From Haladaptatus salinisoli (lineage in GTDB: Archaea; Halobacteriota; Halobacteria; Halobacteriales; Haladaptataceae), in assembly GCF_020614375.1 (NCBI RefSeq), contig NZ_CP085327.1, forward strand, positions 1,600,823 through 1,664,822: a stretch of DNA of 64,000 bases. The letters run 5' to 3'. Below, in pieces: positions 53,260 to 62,467 of the stretch. Position numbers and translations under genes: made by a program. The stretch's first letter is position 1. The number at the start of each line of letters is the position of its first letter. Below the pieces are notes generated by a model. That model did not search any database and was not told the origin of the DNA. It saw only the letters and a list, made by a program, of their open reading frames with translations.

Positions 53260-54216
53260 TTAGCTCACGTCCGCGAACCAGACGATGTACACCATCGCCA
53301 CCGATCCCACGATGAGCGCTGTGATGAACGCCACCGCCGCCGAGGTTCCGTATCGACCCGAACTGAACGTATCGACCACGAGGCAGGTGAGCGTCGGTAC
53401 CGTGCTACAGCTCGTTATCGTCTCGACGGTTCCGAACACCCGCATCGCCTGGATCGTTCGGAACAGCATCGCCACCATGAGCGTCGGCAGGACGAGCGGG
53501 AGCGTGATCATCTTGAACATCTGCACTCTCGACGCGCCCGACACGCGACCGACCTTGTACAGCGTTCGGTCGACGCTCTGAAGCCCGGCGAGGATGAGCA
53601 GGGCCATGAACGCCGACGCCTTCCAGATGTCGGCGACGATGAGAATTATCATCGAATCGACGCTGTTGATGAGCGGCGTCGGCGTGAAGATGCCGAGATC
53701 TTGCATCACGCTCGACCCGAAGCCGATGCCGGGCTGGAACAGCAGGTAGAAGATCATGCCCTGGATGGCGATGGGCACCGCCCACGGGATGATGATGGCG
53801 ACGCGCACCCAGCGCCGCCCCCGGAAGTCCTGGTCGAGCACGAGCGCCTGCCCGAACCCGATGATCGTCTCGAACGCCACCGAGACGATGGTGAAGATAA
53901 GCGTCACGACGATGGCACTCGAAAACGGCTGGCTCAGGCTCAAGAACGGATTCCCGAGGATGCTGTCCCGCTCGCCCGTCAGGAGAGCGACGTAGTTTTC
54001 GAGTCCGACGAACTCGTCGACGTACCCGCCGCCGAAGAGGTTGTCCGCGTGCAACGACAGTTCGAACGTCCGAATCAGCGGCCAGAACGCCATCGCACCG
54101 ACCAGCAGGAACGCCGGGAGGATGAGCAGGTAGGCGAACTGCTCTTCGTCCATCCGCTCCGTCCAACTGGCGGGGCGTTTGACCCACGCCCACACGGATC
54201 GTCGCTCCGCACTCAT
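53260..54216 (-). CDS. Sugar ABC transporter permease (MalF-type)
   Basis: 318 residues, six helices (first at about 27-47, LLILPAFLLVGAMAFWPLI). The EAA loop reads YKVGRVSGASRVQMFKMITLPLVLPTL. External loop region contains DNLFGGGYVDEFVGLENYVALLTGER. Partner of the MalG-type permease, with the binding protein gene upstream 5 bp away. Together they form a solute importer membrane part; specificity follows the binding protein. Confidence 0.9.
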   Translation of the reverse strand: MSAERRSVWAWVKRPASWTERMDEEQFAYLLILPAFLLVGAMAFWPLIRTFELSLHADNLFGGGYVDEFVGLENYVALLTGERDSILGNPFLSLSQPFSSAIVVTLIFTIVSVAFETIIGFGQALVLDQDFRGRRWVRVAIIIPWAVPIAIQGMIFYLLFQPGIGFGSSVMQDLGIFTPTPLINSVDSMIILIVADIWKASAFMALLILAGLQSVDRTLYKVGRVSGASRVQMFKMITLPLVLPTLMVAMLFRTIQAMRVFGTVETITSCSTVPTLTCLVVDTFSSGRYGTSAAVAFITALIVGSVAMVYIVWFADVS

Positions 54217-54220
54217 CGGG

Positions 54221-55627
54221 TCAGAGGCTCCCTTCGATGTCCTGCAGCGTACTCTGGAGCGCGGACATCGCCGGTTGCGGAGCCTGCTGCTGGGCGAGCG
54301 CGCCGTTCACACGGTCGGCGATGGCCGTCGACTCGTCCGGCCAGACGACGGTGACGGGGCGCGGAATCGCCGTTTCACCGGCTAGCCGGAGCGTGTCGAG
54401 GTAGTTACCCCAGATGCTCACCTGCTGGGCGCGCTGGCTTTGCAGGTAGGTGTTGTCGGGCGGCACGTAGCCGAGAGTCCGGAACTCGAACTCCCGGAAG
54501 GGAACCTTGGCGACCGCGTTGAGCACCTGCACGGCGGCCTGTTTGTTCTGAGAGTTCGGATTGAGTGCGAGGTGCCACCCACCGAGCGCGGCGGCGGTTC
54601 CGCCGGTTCCCTCGTACTTCGCCTGATTCGGCCTGACGCCGTACGGAATCGGCATGACGCCGAGCCGGTCGCCGAACTTCTGAGCCGCGTCGTAGAGACC
54701 GGACGGCCACCAGCGCATCGCCACGGCGTTCTCGTTCATGAACGCCGACTGCGACGGCCCTTCGGTCCACTGCAAAACCGCCTGCGGGGAGATCTGCTGG
54801 TATCCCTGCATCGAGAACTGATCTTGCTGGCCGTGGATGAACGTGCGACCCATTCGGAGCGCCTGAATCACGGGCTGTTCGTTGACCGTGATGGGTCGCT
54901 CGCCGACCGGGCCGAAGAGGTTGTCGCGGCCGCCGAAGTACGCGCCGCCCCACGTCGTCATCAGTTCGTTGAACGTACAACAGGACAATCCTTCGTAGGC
55001 GCTCGCCTGCCACGAGTAGCCGTACTGGGTGTTCTGCTGTTGTTGCGTCTTGCTGATGACGTTCGAGAACCGTTTCCACGATATGGGTTCGGTGGCCCAG
55101 TTCTGACCGTCCGGGTCGAATCCCGCGTTGGTCACCCAGTCCTTGCGATACTGGATGGTCGGCAGGTCGGTGAAGTACGGCACCGCGTAGAGGTCGCCGT
55201 TCGGCGCCGAGGCGGTGTTGACGCTGGCCGTGAAGTTGTCCTGTTTGATGCGGTTCAGCGAACTCTGCGATAGCTCCTGGTTCAGGTTGGCTATCTGCCC
55301 TCGGGCGATGAACGGAATCGTCCACCCGCTGTCCATCCGGAGGATGTCCGGCTGGTTACGGCCGGCCTGCAACCATTGACGGTACTGTTGTTGGACGTCG
55401 TCGGAGATGTTCGAGGTTACGATGACCTCGATGTTGATGTTCTGGGGCAACCCCGCGTTGTGGAGCGCCTGATTTATCTTGCCGACGTTCTGCTTGTCGA
55501 CCGGATTACCGGCCCACTGGATCGTAGTTTGTCCCTGTCTCGCTGCCGTGGCAAGCCCCGAGAGTCCGGAAAGTGCCCCGGTTGCGCCGACGGTCTTAAC
55601 GAACCGTCGGCGCGTCGATCGTGTCAT
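54221..55627 (-). CDS. Sugar ABC transporter substrate-binding protein (Tat-exported)
   Basis: 468 residues from ATG 55627 (MTRSTRRRFVKTVGATG); the upstream ATG at 55681 would add 18 residues before the signal and is unlikely. Tat signal RRRFVK plus ATGALSGLSGLATA. Family-1 solute-binding pattern: WLQAGRNQPDILRMDSGWTI, YAVPYFTDLPTIQYRKDWVT, GGTAAALGGWHLALNPNSQN and KVPFREFEFRTLGYVPPD. Trehalose/maltose-type ligands are most common for this class. No ATPase gene is next to it, so a shared MsmK/UgpC-type ATPase elsewhere is expected. An imperfect palindrome sits about 22-36 bp upstream. Confidence 0.88.
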   Translation of the reverse strand: MTRSTRRRFVKTVGATGALSGLSGLATAARQGQTTIQWAGNPVDKQNVGKINQALHNAGLPQNINIEVIVTSNISDDVQQQYRQWLQAGRNQPDILRMDSGWTIPFIARGQIANLNQELSQSSLNRIKQDNFTASVNTASAPNGDLYAVPYFTDLPTIQYRKDWVTNAGFDPDGQNWATEPISWKRFSNVISKTQQQQNTQYGYSWQASAYEGLSCCTFNELMTTWGGAYFGGRDNLFGPVGERPITVNEQPVIQALRMGRTFIHGQQDQFSMQGYQQISPQAVLQWTEGPSQSAFMNENAVAMRWWPSGLYDAAQKFGDRLGVMPIPYGVRPNQAKYEGTGGTAAALGGWHLALNPNSQNKQAAVQVLNAVAKVPFREFEFRTLGYVPPDNTYLQSQRAQQVSIWGNYLDTLRLAGETAIPRPVTVVWPDESTAIADRVNGALAQQQAPQPAMSALQSTLQDIEGSL

Positions 55628-55648
55628 GTGTTCCCCCACCACTGACCG

Positions 55649-55663
55649 GGTACCATTGGTGCC
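55649..55663. promoter_or_regulatory. Imperfect palindrome upstream of the sugar-binding protein
   Basis: GGTACCATTGGTGCC: GG-x-ACCA-T-TGGT-x-CC, symmetric about the central T except for one mismatched pair. It begins 22 bp before ATG 55627, between a possible promoter and the gene, as an operator would. The known haloarchaeal TrmB motif (TACT-N7/8-GAGTA) is not present. Confidence 0.3.
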
Positions 55664-55680
55664 CCCAAAGGCATTACTCA

Positions 55681-55881
55681 TCAGTAGACACGGTTCGTAT
55701 CATAATCGTACAACTCTCCGTCGTTGGTTGAACCGATCTCGATGAATCCGGATGGAAGCGCCCTCAGTCGGAATCGGGCGCGATCCGCCTCGCTTATACG
55801 TTCGGTAAGATGGATTATGTGACGAATAGTATTCACCAAACCCGTCGTGGATTCGAATATGTCCGCGATGGAACTCGTCAC
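55681..55881 (-). CDS. Possible small protein, unknown
   Basis: 66 residues from GTG 55881: TSSIADIFESTTGLVNTIRH, then RARFRLRALPSGFIEIGSTN and DGELYDYDTNRVY. The C-terminal half looks like beta strands with a natural composition, which is unlike random antisense frames. But there is no ATG start, no clear promoter or RBS, and the frame overlaps the promoter and first codons of the divergent 55859 gene. It may be a small soluble protein or chance. Low confidence. Confidence 0.25.
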   Translation of the reverse strand: MTSSIADIFESTTGLVNTIRHIIHLTERISEADRARFRLRALPSGFIEIGSTNDGELYDYDTNRVY

Positions 55882-56095
55882 CGCGCTCGTCGCACAGGTT
55901 ATCGTTGTCCCGATACAGTTCGTCAGCTTCTGGGTGTCCGTGACCCTGCCCCTGTTCTACGTTCCGCTTCTGTTCACCGAACTCAGGCCCGGTGCGAGCA
56001 TCTTCGTCGTCTTGTTAGCGATTCACCTCCTCTCGCTGATGGTGGGTCACGGATACGGACGGGAGGAAACGCCGCGGTCGGTGAACGTCGAGTAA
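55859..56095 (+). CDS. Small two-helix membrane protein
   Basis: 78 residues from ATG 55859 (MSAMELVTALVAQ). Hydrophobic helices at about 6-30 (VTALVAQVIVVPIQFVSFW) and 46-66 (GASIFVVLLAIHLLSLMVGH), with a short polar tail YGREETPRSVNVE. A TAGTATTC box (55826-55833) lies about 27 nt upstream, supporting this start and leaderless translation. Family unknown. It sits between the sugar importer and the iron-type lipoprotein genes, both of which read the other way. Confidence 0.65.
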   Translation: MSAMELVTALVAQVIVVPIQFVSFWVSVTLPLFYVPLLFTELRPGASIFVVLLAIHLLSLMVGHGYGREETPRSVNVE

Positions 56096-56182
56096 ACGTA
56101 GGGACGAACGCAGCGGGAACGCGAGGACGGAAGCGGTCGGCGGTGAAAGGGGCCGATTCGGTTCGCCGGCGCGGAACGTCCG

Positions 56183-57382
56183 TCAGAACTTCCCGCCGAT
56201 AACGTTCGCGAGTTTCTGCCGGTCGAACAGTTGCTCGTCGGCGGGGATTTCCGGATACGGTTCGCCGGTCACGTAGCCCGGCCACTCGCCGAACCGCTCG
56301 GGATACAGCTGTTTGGCCGTCATCTCCAACTGGAACAGGTTCATTATCGGACCCTGATACCGCATCCCTGCCGCGTAAAAGCGGTCGTTCCGGATGGCCG
56401 AGAGCTTCCGTCCGGCGGGGTGGCTCTCGATTTTCTTCTGAATCTCGTCGATGTAGTATCCCGGCGAGATTCCCCAGAGGTGGAGGATAACGTCCGGGTC
56501 GGCGTCGAGCATCGTCTCCAGATCGACCGTCCCCCAGAGGTTCGGCCAGTCTTTCTCCGCGAACGCATCGATCGCGCCCAGCGGACGCGTGTCCGCCAGC
56601 CAGTAGCCGGGTTTGTTGAGGTGGTAGGTGTAGAACGACCCGTCGTTGTAGGTGACGCGCACGGCCGTCGGTCGCTCGTTTTTCGGCGGGAGCTTTTGTT
56701 CTATCGTCGAGAGCACGTTCGCGTGAATCTCCGCGAGCGCCCGAGCGCGCTCCTGCTCCCGAAAGACCGCCGCGACCTTCTCGAACATCTCCCACAGGCC
56801 GTAGTACCGATACCCCTTCCGGTAACCTTCCGGCGGCTTATCGTGGGTACCGCTGTAGAAGTTTCCGAACCACGGACCGACGTTGTTTCGAACGTCCTCG
56901 ATGTCGGACTTCGACCAGCCGTTTTGGGTGCTGACGTACGCGGGGTCGACGAGGTGGACATCGCTATCGAGTTTGTAGAGCAGCTCCCTGTTCAGCCCGT
57001 TCTTCAGGGGGTCGGGAAGCCCCTTCCACTCGAAGGAGACGCCGTCCAGCCGGTCGTAGTATGTGTTCATCGTCTTGCCGGACATTTCGGGGACGTAAAT
57101 CGAGTTCACCGCATCGCCGTGACCGAGCGCGACCGCCATATCCGCGTACTGCGGGAAGATCGTGAAAACGCTCTCCGGGACGTCCTCGAACTCGACCGTC
57201 CCCATCGGTGCCATCGTCACCGAATGGGAGTCGGCGTTCGCGGTCGTTCCGTTCGGAGCGTCTCCGCTCCCCCCGTTCGAACCGTCGCTCGTACAGCCCG
57301 CCAGTAGTCCACCGCCGACGAGGGCAGCACCGCCCTTGACGTACTCGCGGCGGGTCGGAATCTCCGCAGGTGTTCCGGACAT
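56183..57382 (-). CDS. Iron/siderophore-type ABC substrate-binding lipoprotein (FepB/BtuF family)
   Basis: 399 residues. Tat lipoprotein signal: TRREYVKGGAALVGGGLLAGC with Cys about 30, then a Gly/Ser/Asn/Thr linker. Helical-backbone binding-protein fold: FEDVPESVFTIFPQYADMAVALGHGDAV, DADPDVILHLWGISPGYYID and FERQKLAN-like end (FDRQKLANVIGGKF). Binds a metal chelate (ferric siderophore) or cobamide for an importer whose permease and ATPase are not in the window. Directly upstream of the ATG is a perfect TTTAGGC-TT-GCCTAAA palindrome, the type of sequence bound by DtxR-family iron regulators, which supports the iron assignment. Confidence 0.85.
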   Translation of the reverse strand: MSGTPAEIPTRREYVKGGAALVGGGLLAGCTSDGSNGGSGDAPNGTTANADSHSVTMAPMGTVEFEDVPESVFTIFPQYADMAVALGHGDAVNSIYVPEMSGKTMNTYYDRLDGVSFEWKGLPDPLKNGLNRELLYKLDSDVHLVDPAYVSTQNGWSKSDIEDVRNNVGPWFGNFYSGTHDKPPEGYRKGYRYYGLWEMFEKVAAVFREQERARALAEIHANVLSTIEQKLPPKNERPTAVRVTYNDGSFYTYHLNKPGYWLADTRPLGAIDAFAEKDWPNLWGTVDLETMLDADPDVILHLWGISPGYYIDEIQKKIESHPAGRKLSAIRNDRFYAAGMRYQGPIMNLFQLEMTAKQLYPERFGEWPGYVTGEPYPEIPADEQLFDRQKLANVIGGKF

Positions 57383-57387
57383 ATGCT

Positions 57388-57403
57388 TTTAGGCTTGCCT
57401 AAA
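57388..57403. promoter_or_regulatory. Putative iron-box operator TTTAGGC(N2)GCCTAAA
   Basis: Perfect inverted repeat with 7-bp arms and a 2-bp centre, 5 bp upstream of ATG 57382. Resembles the TTAGG-CCTAA core of DtxR/IdeR operators (established for that family); in haloarchaea related regulators of iron genes are known. TTTTTAG-type boxes further upstream (57430-57436, minus) place the start site inside or beside this element, so binding would repress. Confidence 0.55.
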
Positions 57404-57508
57404 CACCGACTTAGAGGTTTTGATTCGACTAAAAACAGCCGTCCGACATAAATCGAGTCGTCCGCAATCGCATTCGCGCGTTCGTCGGACCCGGAGATGA
57501 CGAAAGGA

Positions 57509-57564
57509 CGAGATTTCGTATCTCGACATGCAGTTTATCGCGGTCGTCGATACGGACGACCGCG
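57509..57564 (-). terminator. Strong hairpin just after the S66 carboxypeptidase stop, plus a smaller one
   Basis: CGCGGTCGTC (57539-57548), loop GATACG, GACGACCGCG (57555-57564): perfect 10-bp stem, 2 bp beyond the minus-strand TGA (57567-57569), followed in the minus direction by ATAAACTGC. A smaller hairpin CGAGAT-TTCGT-ATCTCG lies at 57509-57525. The position favours a transcription terminator or 3'-end stabiliser, although no long T-run is present. Confidence 0.5.
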
Positions 57565-57566
57565 CC

Positions 57567-58577
57567 TCAGCGAAACCGAATCGTTCGGCTCGAGCCGTCG
57601 ATCTCGACCTCGGCTCCGATGGGGAGCGGTAACACGGGAGCCGGGTGGCCGAAATCGAGGTCGAAGACGCACGGCACGTCGGCGTACTCGTCGACGGTAC
57701 CCGCTATCGCCTTCCGCTGTTCGCGGCGGTACCGATCCCGAGCGGCGCGGTCGCCGCCGGGCGTCTCCGGTTTCCCGACGAGGACGCCCTCGAGGTCGTC
57801 GAGGACGCCGCGCTCTCCGAGCGCCATGAAGAACCGTTCGACCTCGCTCGCGCCGGGCGTTTCTCCGGAGGTTTCGACCGCCAGAACGGAGCCCGAGAGC
57901 GCGTCGCCGCCGAAGCGGGGCGACCCCGCCAGTAGTTGCGTCCGGAGCATCGAGAGGCACCCGCCGACGACCGGGGCGACGACTCGTCCGTCGGCCCCGT
58001 GCCAGTGCCAATCGTCGGCCGGAAACCACGTTCGCGTCGTTCGTTCGTCGAAGTCGTAGTACTCGTCCGTCCAGTGAGACGCCGGCCGGACAACGCCGAA
58101 CGGCGTCGCCGAGAGCGCGCGCGAGACGTTGGCGCGCGTGTAGGGGTGTATCGCGGGGTCCGCCGTGAGGTCGGGGAAGAGCTGTCCGCCGTAGAACGAG
58201 ACGAGTCCGGCGCGGTTCAAAAACAGGTGGAGGTGGGTGTTATCGCTCGAACCGAAGAATCGCTTCGGATTCCGGCGGACGACCTCCTCGTCCAGATGGT
58301 CGAGGATCTGGAGTTCGCGGTTCCCGCCCATCGCGGCGACGACGGCGTCCACCTCCTCGTCCCGGAACGCCGCCATCACGTCCGCCGCCCGCGCTTCCGG
58401 ATTGTCGCGGAGCCAGTCGGTGCTTCGAGTCGCCGTCTCGTACACCTTCGGTCGGACGCCGAACGACCGGAGGCGGCGCAGTCCCTGTTCGAATCCGTCC
58501 GGCGGGGCGTGCGAGGGGGCGACGACGGCGACCGTGTCGCCCGCGGTGACCGGCGGCGGGTACTCGCAGTCTGGCAT
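57567..58577 (-). CDS. S66-family LD-carboxypeptidase (MccF/LdcA-like)
   Basis: 336 residues. Serine peptidase: nucleophile Ser in RFFGSSDNTHLHLFL (GSSDN, about 107-111), catalytic Glu in VETSGETPGASEVERFF and His in DLDFGHPAPVLPLPIG. Start VAVVAPSHAPPDGFEQGLRRL is the usual N-terminal signature. In bacteria this cuts murein tetrapeptides or, in the MccF branch, detoxifies microcin C-type peptide adenylates. An archaeon has no murein, so a MccF-like or dipeptide-hydrolase role is more plausible. No signal peptide, so it is cytoplasmic. Confidence 0.88.
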   Translation of the reverse strand: MPDCEYPPPVTAGDTVAVVAPSHAPPDGFEQGLRRLRSFGVRPKVYETATRSTDWLRDNPEARAADVMAAFRDEEVDAVVAAMGGNRELQILDHLDEEVVRRNPKRFFGSSDNTHLHLFLNRAGLVSFYGGQLFPDLTADPAIHPYTRANVSRALSATPFGVVRPASHWTDEYYDFDERTTRTWFPADDWHWHGADGRVVAPVVGGCLSMLRTQLLAGSPRFGGDALSGSVLAVETSGETPGASEVERFFMALGERGVLDDLEGVLVGKPETPGGDRAARDRYRREQRKAIAGTVDEYADVPCVFDLDFGHPAPVLPLPIGAEVEIDGSSRTIRFR

Positions 58578-58754
58578 CGCGTGAACGAAAACCGGGCGAC
58601 GGGTTACGCATTACGGCCGGCGATGAATCGAATGTCGCTATAGGAAATCGAGCTGGCGGCGGTTCGAGGCTCCGGACGAGAGGAGCAGTCGTTCGAATGT
58701 GCTACTCGGTTGAAACGCGGTGGGACTATCCGGTCGAACGGTCTACGTTACACC

Positions 58755-59552
58755 ATGCCGTACCTTTCCGCGAACGACGAAACGCGGCTGTACTACACCG
58801 ATCTCGGCGACGGTCACCCGGTGGTGCTGATTCACGGCGACATGATGAGCGGCCGACTTTGGGAGCGCCAGACGTCGTTGCTGGCGGACCGTTACCGCCT
58901 CGTCGCGCCCGATCTCCGCGGTCACGGACGATCGGACGCGCCGATGGGGGAGTACTCCGTCTCCGTCTTCGCCGAGGATCTCCGAGCGCTGATCGAAACC
59001 CTCGACCTCGAAGACGTGACGCTGGTCGGCTGGTCCTACGGAGCGCTCGTGGCGGGGACGTACCTGCGAAAATCCGACGACAGGATTCGAGACGTCGTCC
59101 TCGTTTCATCGGTGTTGTTTCACCGCTTGGCCAGCCCCGACGAGGACGTGTTCGTCAACTTCAGCGATCTCGTGGAGGATCTGAAAGCGCGCCGCCCCGA
59201 GCTGGTGTGGGAGCTGTTGGACGAACTGTTCGGCGATCGAGCGGGCGGCCGGACGAAACGGTGGGTGTGGCACGTCTGCATGGAGTCCGCGCTCCACGCC
59301 AACGTCGGGGTATTCGAGGATTTCGCGACGATCGATTGGTCCGGTCTGCGCGAGACGTTCGCAGAGTTCGACCGACCCGCGGCCGTCTTTCACGGCGCGC
59401 AGGACGACTCCGCGACGCCGGAGGACGTCGAAACGGTCGCACGCGATATCCTACGGGACGGATCGTCCGCCGTCTTCGCGGAGAGCGGTCACTTCCCGTT
59501 CCTCGTCGAAACCGAGCGGTTCAACCGCGAGATAACGGCGTTCGTGGGATAA
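58755..59552 (+). CDS. Alpha/beta hydrolase
   Basis: 265 residues from ATG 58755 (MPYLSANDETRLYYTDLGDG). Oxyanion HGD loop LIHGDMMSGRLW, nucleophile elbow VTLVGWSYGALVAG (Ser about 95), acid in FHGAQDDSATPEDVE and His in FAESGHFPFLVE, a complete catalytic triad. The pattern is that of haloperoxidase, esterase or hydrolase proteins of the BioH/proline-iminopeptidase group; the true substrate is unknown. The upstream in-frame ATG (58710) gives an implausible N-terminus. Convergent with alaS. Confidence 0.85.
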   Translation: MPYLSANDETRLYYTDLGDGHPVVLIHGDMMSGRLWERQTSLLADRYRLVAPDLRGHGRSDAPMGEYSVSVFAEDLRALIETLDLEDVTLVGWSYGALVAGTYLRKSDDRIRDVVLVSSVLFHRLASPDEDVFVNFSDLVEDLKARRPELVWELLDELFGDRAGGRTKRWVWHVCMESALHANVGVFEDFATIDWSGLRETFAEFDRPAAVFHGAQDDSATPEDVETVARDILRDGSSAVFAESGHFPFLVETERFNREITAFVG

Positions 59553-59645
59553 AGCGGCTCGGTCGGCACCCTCGCCCGGCGGCGGAGTCGCTCGACGGTG
59601 AACTCGCCCCGTCGGGTTTCCGAGTATCGATAAAACGAGTCCGGA

Positions 59646-62417
59646 TCAGGCGTTCTGAATCTGCTTCAGCACGTCCGGTGCCTCCGCGAGCGCCTCGTCC
59701 AGTTTGTCGGCGTCGGGACCGCCGCCCTGCGCGAAGTCCGGCGGACCGCCGCCGCCCCCGCCGACGCGGGAAGCGAGTTCGCCGACGACCTCGCCCGCGT
59801 TCAGGGAGACGCCGTCGGGAACCGCGACGACGAACTGCGCGCCCTCGGCGCCGCTGCCGAGGACCGCGACCTTCCCCTCGTCTGAGAGGGCGTTCGCGGT
59901 CGCGCGGAGTTCGTCCATGTCGGCGTCGATGCGCTGGACGACCGCCGTCGTGTCGCCGATTTCCACCTCCTCGCCGCCGCCTCCGCCGCTGGCGCGGGCT
60001 TCGGCGAGTTGTTCTTTCAGGGATTCGATCTGCTTGCCGCGCTCTTTCCACTCCTCGAAGAACCGCTCGGCCGTGTCCGGAACCTCCGGGGGAGCGACGT
60101 CGAGGACGTCCGCGGCGGCCCGGAGCGAGTCGTCGGTTCGCTGGGTGGCCTCGATGGCGGCGTCGCCCGCGGCGAACGTGAGTCGTTCGACGCCGTCCTG
60201 CACGCGCTCCGTGTTCAGAATCTTGATACAGCCCACGTCGCCGGTTCGGCGGACGTGGGTACCGCCGCAGGCCTGCACGTCTTCCGCGACGTGGATGAGT
60301 CGGATGTTCGTCCCGGCGGGGATTCCGCCCTGATAGAGGTCGAAGCCGAACTCCTCTTCGGCCTCGTGGCGGTTGGGCCACTCCTGTTGGACCGTCGTGT
60401 TCTCCATCACGATGTCGTTGGCGAGGAGTTCTATCTCCTTGGCCGTCTCGCGGTCGATGCGCTCGTAGTGGCGAACGTCGATGCGCGAACTGTCGGTGCC
60501 CTTCTGCGCGCCGGCCTGTCGGATGTGGTCGCCGAGTATCTGGCGGGCCGCGTGGACGACGATGTGCGTCGCCGTGTGGTGGCGCATCAGCCTGCGGCGA
60601 CGCTGGGCGTCTATCTTCCCGCGGACGATGCCGCCCTTGTCCACCGGTTCGTCGGTGCGGTGGAGGACGACGCCGTTCCGAATCTGGGCGTCGGTGACCT
60701 GCACCGTCCGCTCGTCGGTCGAGAGTGTTCCGTGGTCGCCCGGTTGTCCGCCGCCTTCGGGGTAGAACATCGTCTGGTCGAGCACCACGTCGTAGCCCTC
60801 CTCGCGCTCGAACACGTCGAGGACCACGGCCTCGAAGTCGGTTCGGTTCTGGTCCTCGTAGTAGAGGCGCTCGGTCTTCGGGAGGTCGTCGAGGCGGTCG
60901 TCCTCGGCTTCCTTCTCCTCGAAGGCCTGCCCGCCGTCGTGGCGCTCCGCGACGAGGCTGTAGAAGTCGTCCGGAACGTTCACCGAGACGCCGAACTCGT
61001 CGGCGATCTCCTCGACCATGTCGGGCTGGAGTCCGTGGGAGTCGTACAGTTCGACGAGCGTCTCGGTCGGAATCGGCTTGCCCTGCTCGGCGTGGTCGCG
61101 GGCGATGCGGCGCACGCGGCGGCCGCCCTGCTCCAGCGTCTCGCGGTACTTCTCGACCTCCGTCCGGACGATGTCGCGGATGGTGTCGCGGTTCTCGTAG
61201 CTGAGACGCTCGGCCTGCATGTCCACGAGTTCGTCCAGCGGCGCGTCGACGCCGACGTTGTCGCAGAGGCGCTTGGTGCGTCGGAGCACCATCCGGGCGA
61301 GGTAACCGGTGGAGACGTTGCTCGGGACGATGCCGTCGCCGAACATGTAGGCCATCGTCCTGCTGTGGTCGGCGATGGCGTAGATGGTCTCCAGCGGCAC
61401 CATCAGCGCTTCGAGACGCGACGTGGAGACGTCGAGTTGGTCGGCGATGTTGTCGCGAGCCGCCTCCATGTCCTCGGCCTCGTCGATGTCCATGTGGCCC
61501 GCCAGCTTCGCCGCGCGGTGGACGAGTTCCTCTTCCTCCTCGGAGTGTTCGAGTCCGGCGTTATCCCTCAGGAACTCTATCATGTCCGGGTAGACCGCCT
61601 CGTAGACGGTCGGCGTCCCTTGGGACACCCACGTCCAGCGTTCGAGTCCGTACCCGGTGTCCACGATGTACGTGTCCATCTTCGAGTAGCGGTTCCCGTC
61701 TTTCATCTCGTACTCGCCCTCGGGGTCCTGCTCCATCGACATGAAGACGAGCGTGGCGAGTTCGACGCCCCTGTAGATGACCTCTATCGCGGGGCCCGCG
61801 TTGCCGCCGCCGACCCACGGGTCCTCGATGTAGATTATCTCCTCGGGGTTCGCGCCCATCGACTCGAAGAACTCGTCGCAGTAGGCGACGGTCTGGTCTT
61901 TCCAGTAGACCTCACCCTCGTAGGCGTACTCCTTCTCGGCGTCCTCGCGGACGTTGAAGGCGTGGTGGGCCATCATCTCGAACGCCATCGTGTGCCGACC
62001 CGTCTTCCCCACGTTGTCGATGTCCTGCATCCGGATGCAGGGCTGGCTGATGGTCAGCGGGTTCGCCGGCGGCGGGGTCTGGCCCGACGTTATCAGCGGC
62101 TGGAAGTCGTAAATCGACGCTTGGGTCAGCAGCACGTCGTCGCGCCAGCGGTTCGCCGCCACCGGATAGGGGTCGATTCGCTCGTGGCCGTGCTCCTCGA
62201 AGAACGAGAGGAACGCCTCCCGCATCTCCGAGAGCGAGTACTCCTCGTCGAGGCTCGGGTTGTCGATGAACCCGTACTCCTCGCACGGGGGTTCCCCGCA
62301 CGTCGTTCGGTCGTGGTCGCGCGTCCAGAAGTGGGCTCCGCACTCGGAGCACTCCTTTCGCACGAAATCATTTTCCTCGAAATAATCGAGGCGGTACTCC
62401 TCCTCGAGTTCGCTCAT
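59646..62417 (-). CDS. alaS: Alanyl-tRNA synthetase
   Basis: 923 residues from ATG 62417 ([17 protein letters not shown]); a longer upstream start (62438) is less likely. Class II enzyme charging tRNA-Ala. A zinc cluster near the N-terminus ([30 protein letters not shown]) is the archaeal type. Class II motif 2/3 segments include [25 protein letters not shown] and [17 protein letters not shown]. Editing domain [17 protein letters not shown] and [13 protein letters not shown] remove mischarged Ser/Gly. The C-terminal dimerisation/C-Ala domain ends in a Gly-rich [17 protein letters not shown] stretch. Essential, single-copy housekeeping gene. Confidence 0.96.
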   Translation of the reverse strand: MSELEEEYRLDYFEENDFVRKECSECGAHFWTRDHDRTTCGEPPCEEYGFIDNPSLDEEYSLSEMREAFLSFFEEHGHERIDPYPVAANRWRDDVLLTQASIYDFQPLITSGQTPPPANPLTISQPCIRMQDIDNVGKTGRHTMAFEMMAHHAFNVREDAEKEYAYEGEVYWKDQTVAYCDEFFESMGANPEEIIYIEDPWVGGGNAGPAIEVIYRGVELATLVFMSMEQDPEGEYEMKDGNRYSKMDTYIVDTGYGLERWTWVSQGTPTVYEAVYPDMIEFLRDNAGLEHSEEEEELVHRAAKLAGHMDIDEAEDMEAARDNIADQLDVSTSRLEALMVPLETIYAIADHSRTMAYMFGDGIVPSNVSTGYLARMVLRRTKRLCDNVGVDAPLDELVDMQAERLSYENRDTIRDIVRTEVEKYRETLEQGGRRVRRIARDHAEQGKPIPTETLVELYDSHGLQPDMVEEIADEFGVSVNVPDDFYSLVAERHDGGQAFEEKEAEDDRLDDLPKTERLYYEDQNRTDFEAVVLDVFEREEGYDVVLDQTMFYPEGGGQPGDHGTLSTDERTVQVTDAQIRNGVVLHRTDEPVDKGGIVRGKIDAQRRRRLMRHHTATHIVVHAARQILGDHIRQAGAQKGTDSSRIDVRHYERIDRETAKEIELLANDIVMENTTVQQEWPNRHEAEEEFGFDLYQGGIPAGTNIRLIHVAEDVQACGGTHVRRTGDVGCIKILNTERVQDGVERLTFAAGDAAIEATQRTDDSLRAAADVLDVAPPEVPDTAERFFEEWKERGKQIESLKEQLAEARASGGGGGEEVEIGDTTAVVQRIDADMDELRATANALSDEGKVAVLGSGAEGAQFVVAVPDGVSLNAGEVVGELASRVGGGGGGPPDFAQGGGPDADKLDEALAEAPDVLKQIQNA

Positions 62418-62467
62418 TCTTGGTAGTTCTACGCCCATCGGTGCGTAAAACAGTTCCGCAAGGCCGC

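Noticed and set aside
55640..55700. TrmB-type operator (TACT-N7/8-GAGTA) upstream of the sugar importer
   Set aside because: Half-sites do not occur at the right spacing; only an unrelated imperfect palindrome is present.
60009..62426. Antisense open frame (805 codons) across alaS
   Set aside because: The alaS frame is unambiguous; the antisense translation is Val/Arg/Asp-rich without motifs.
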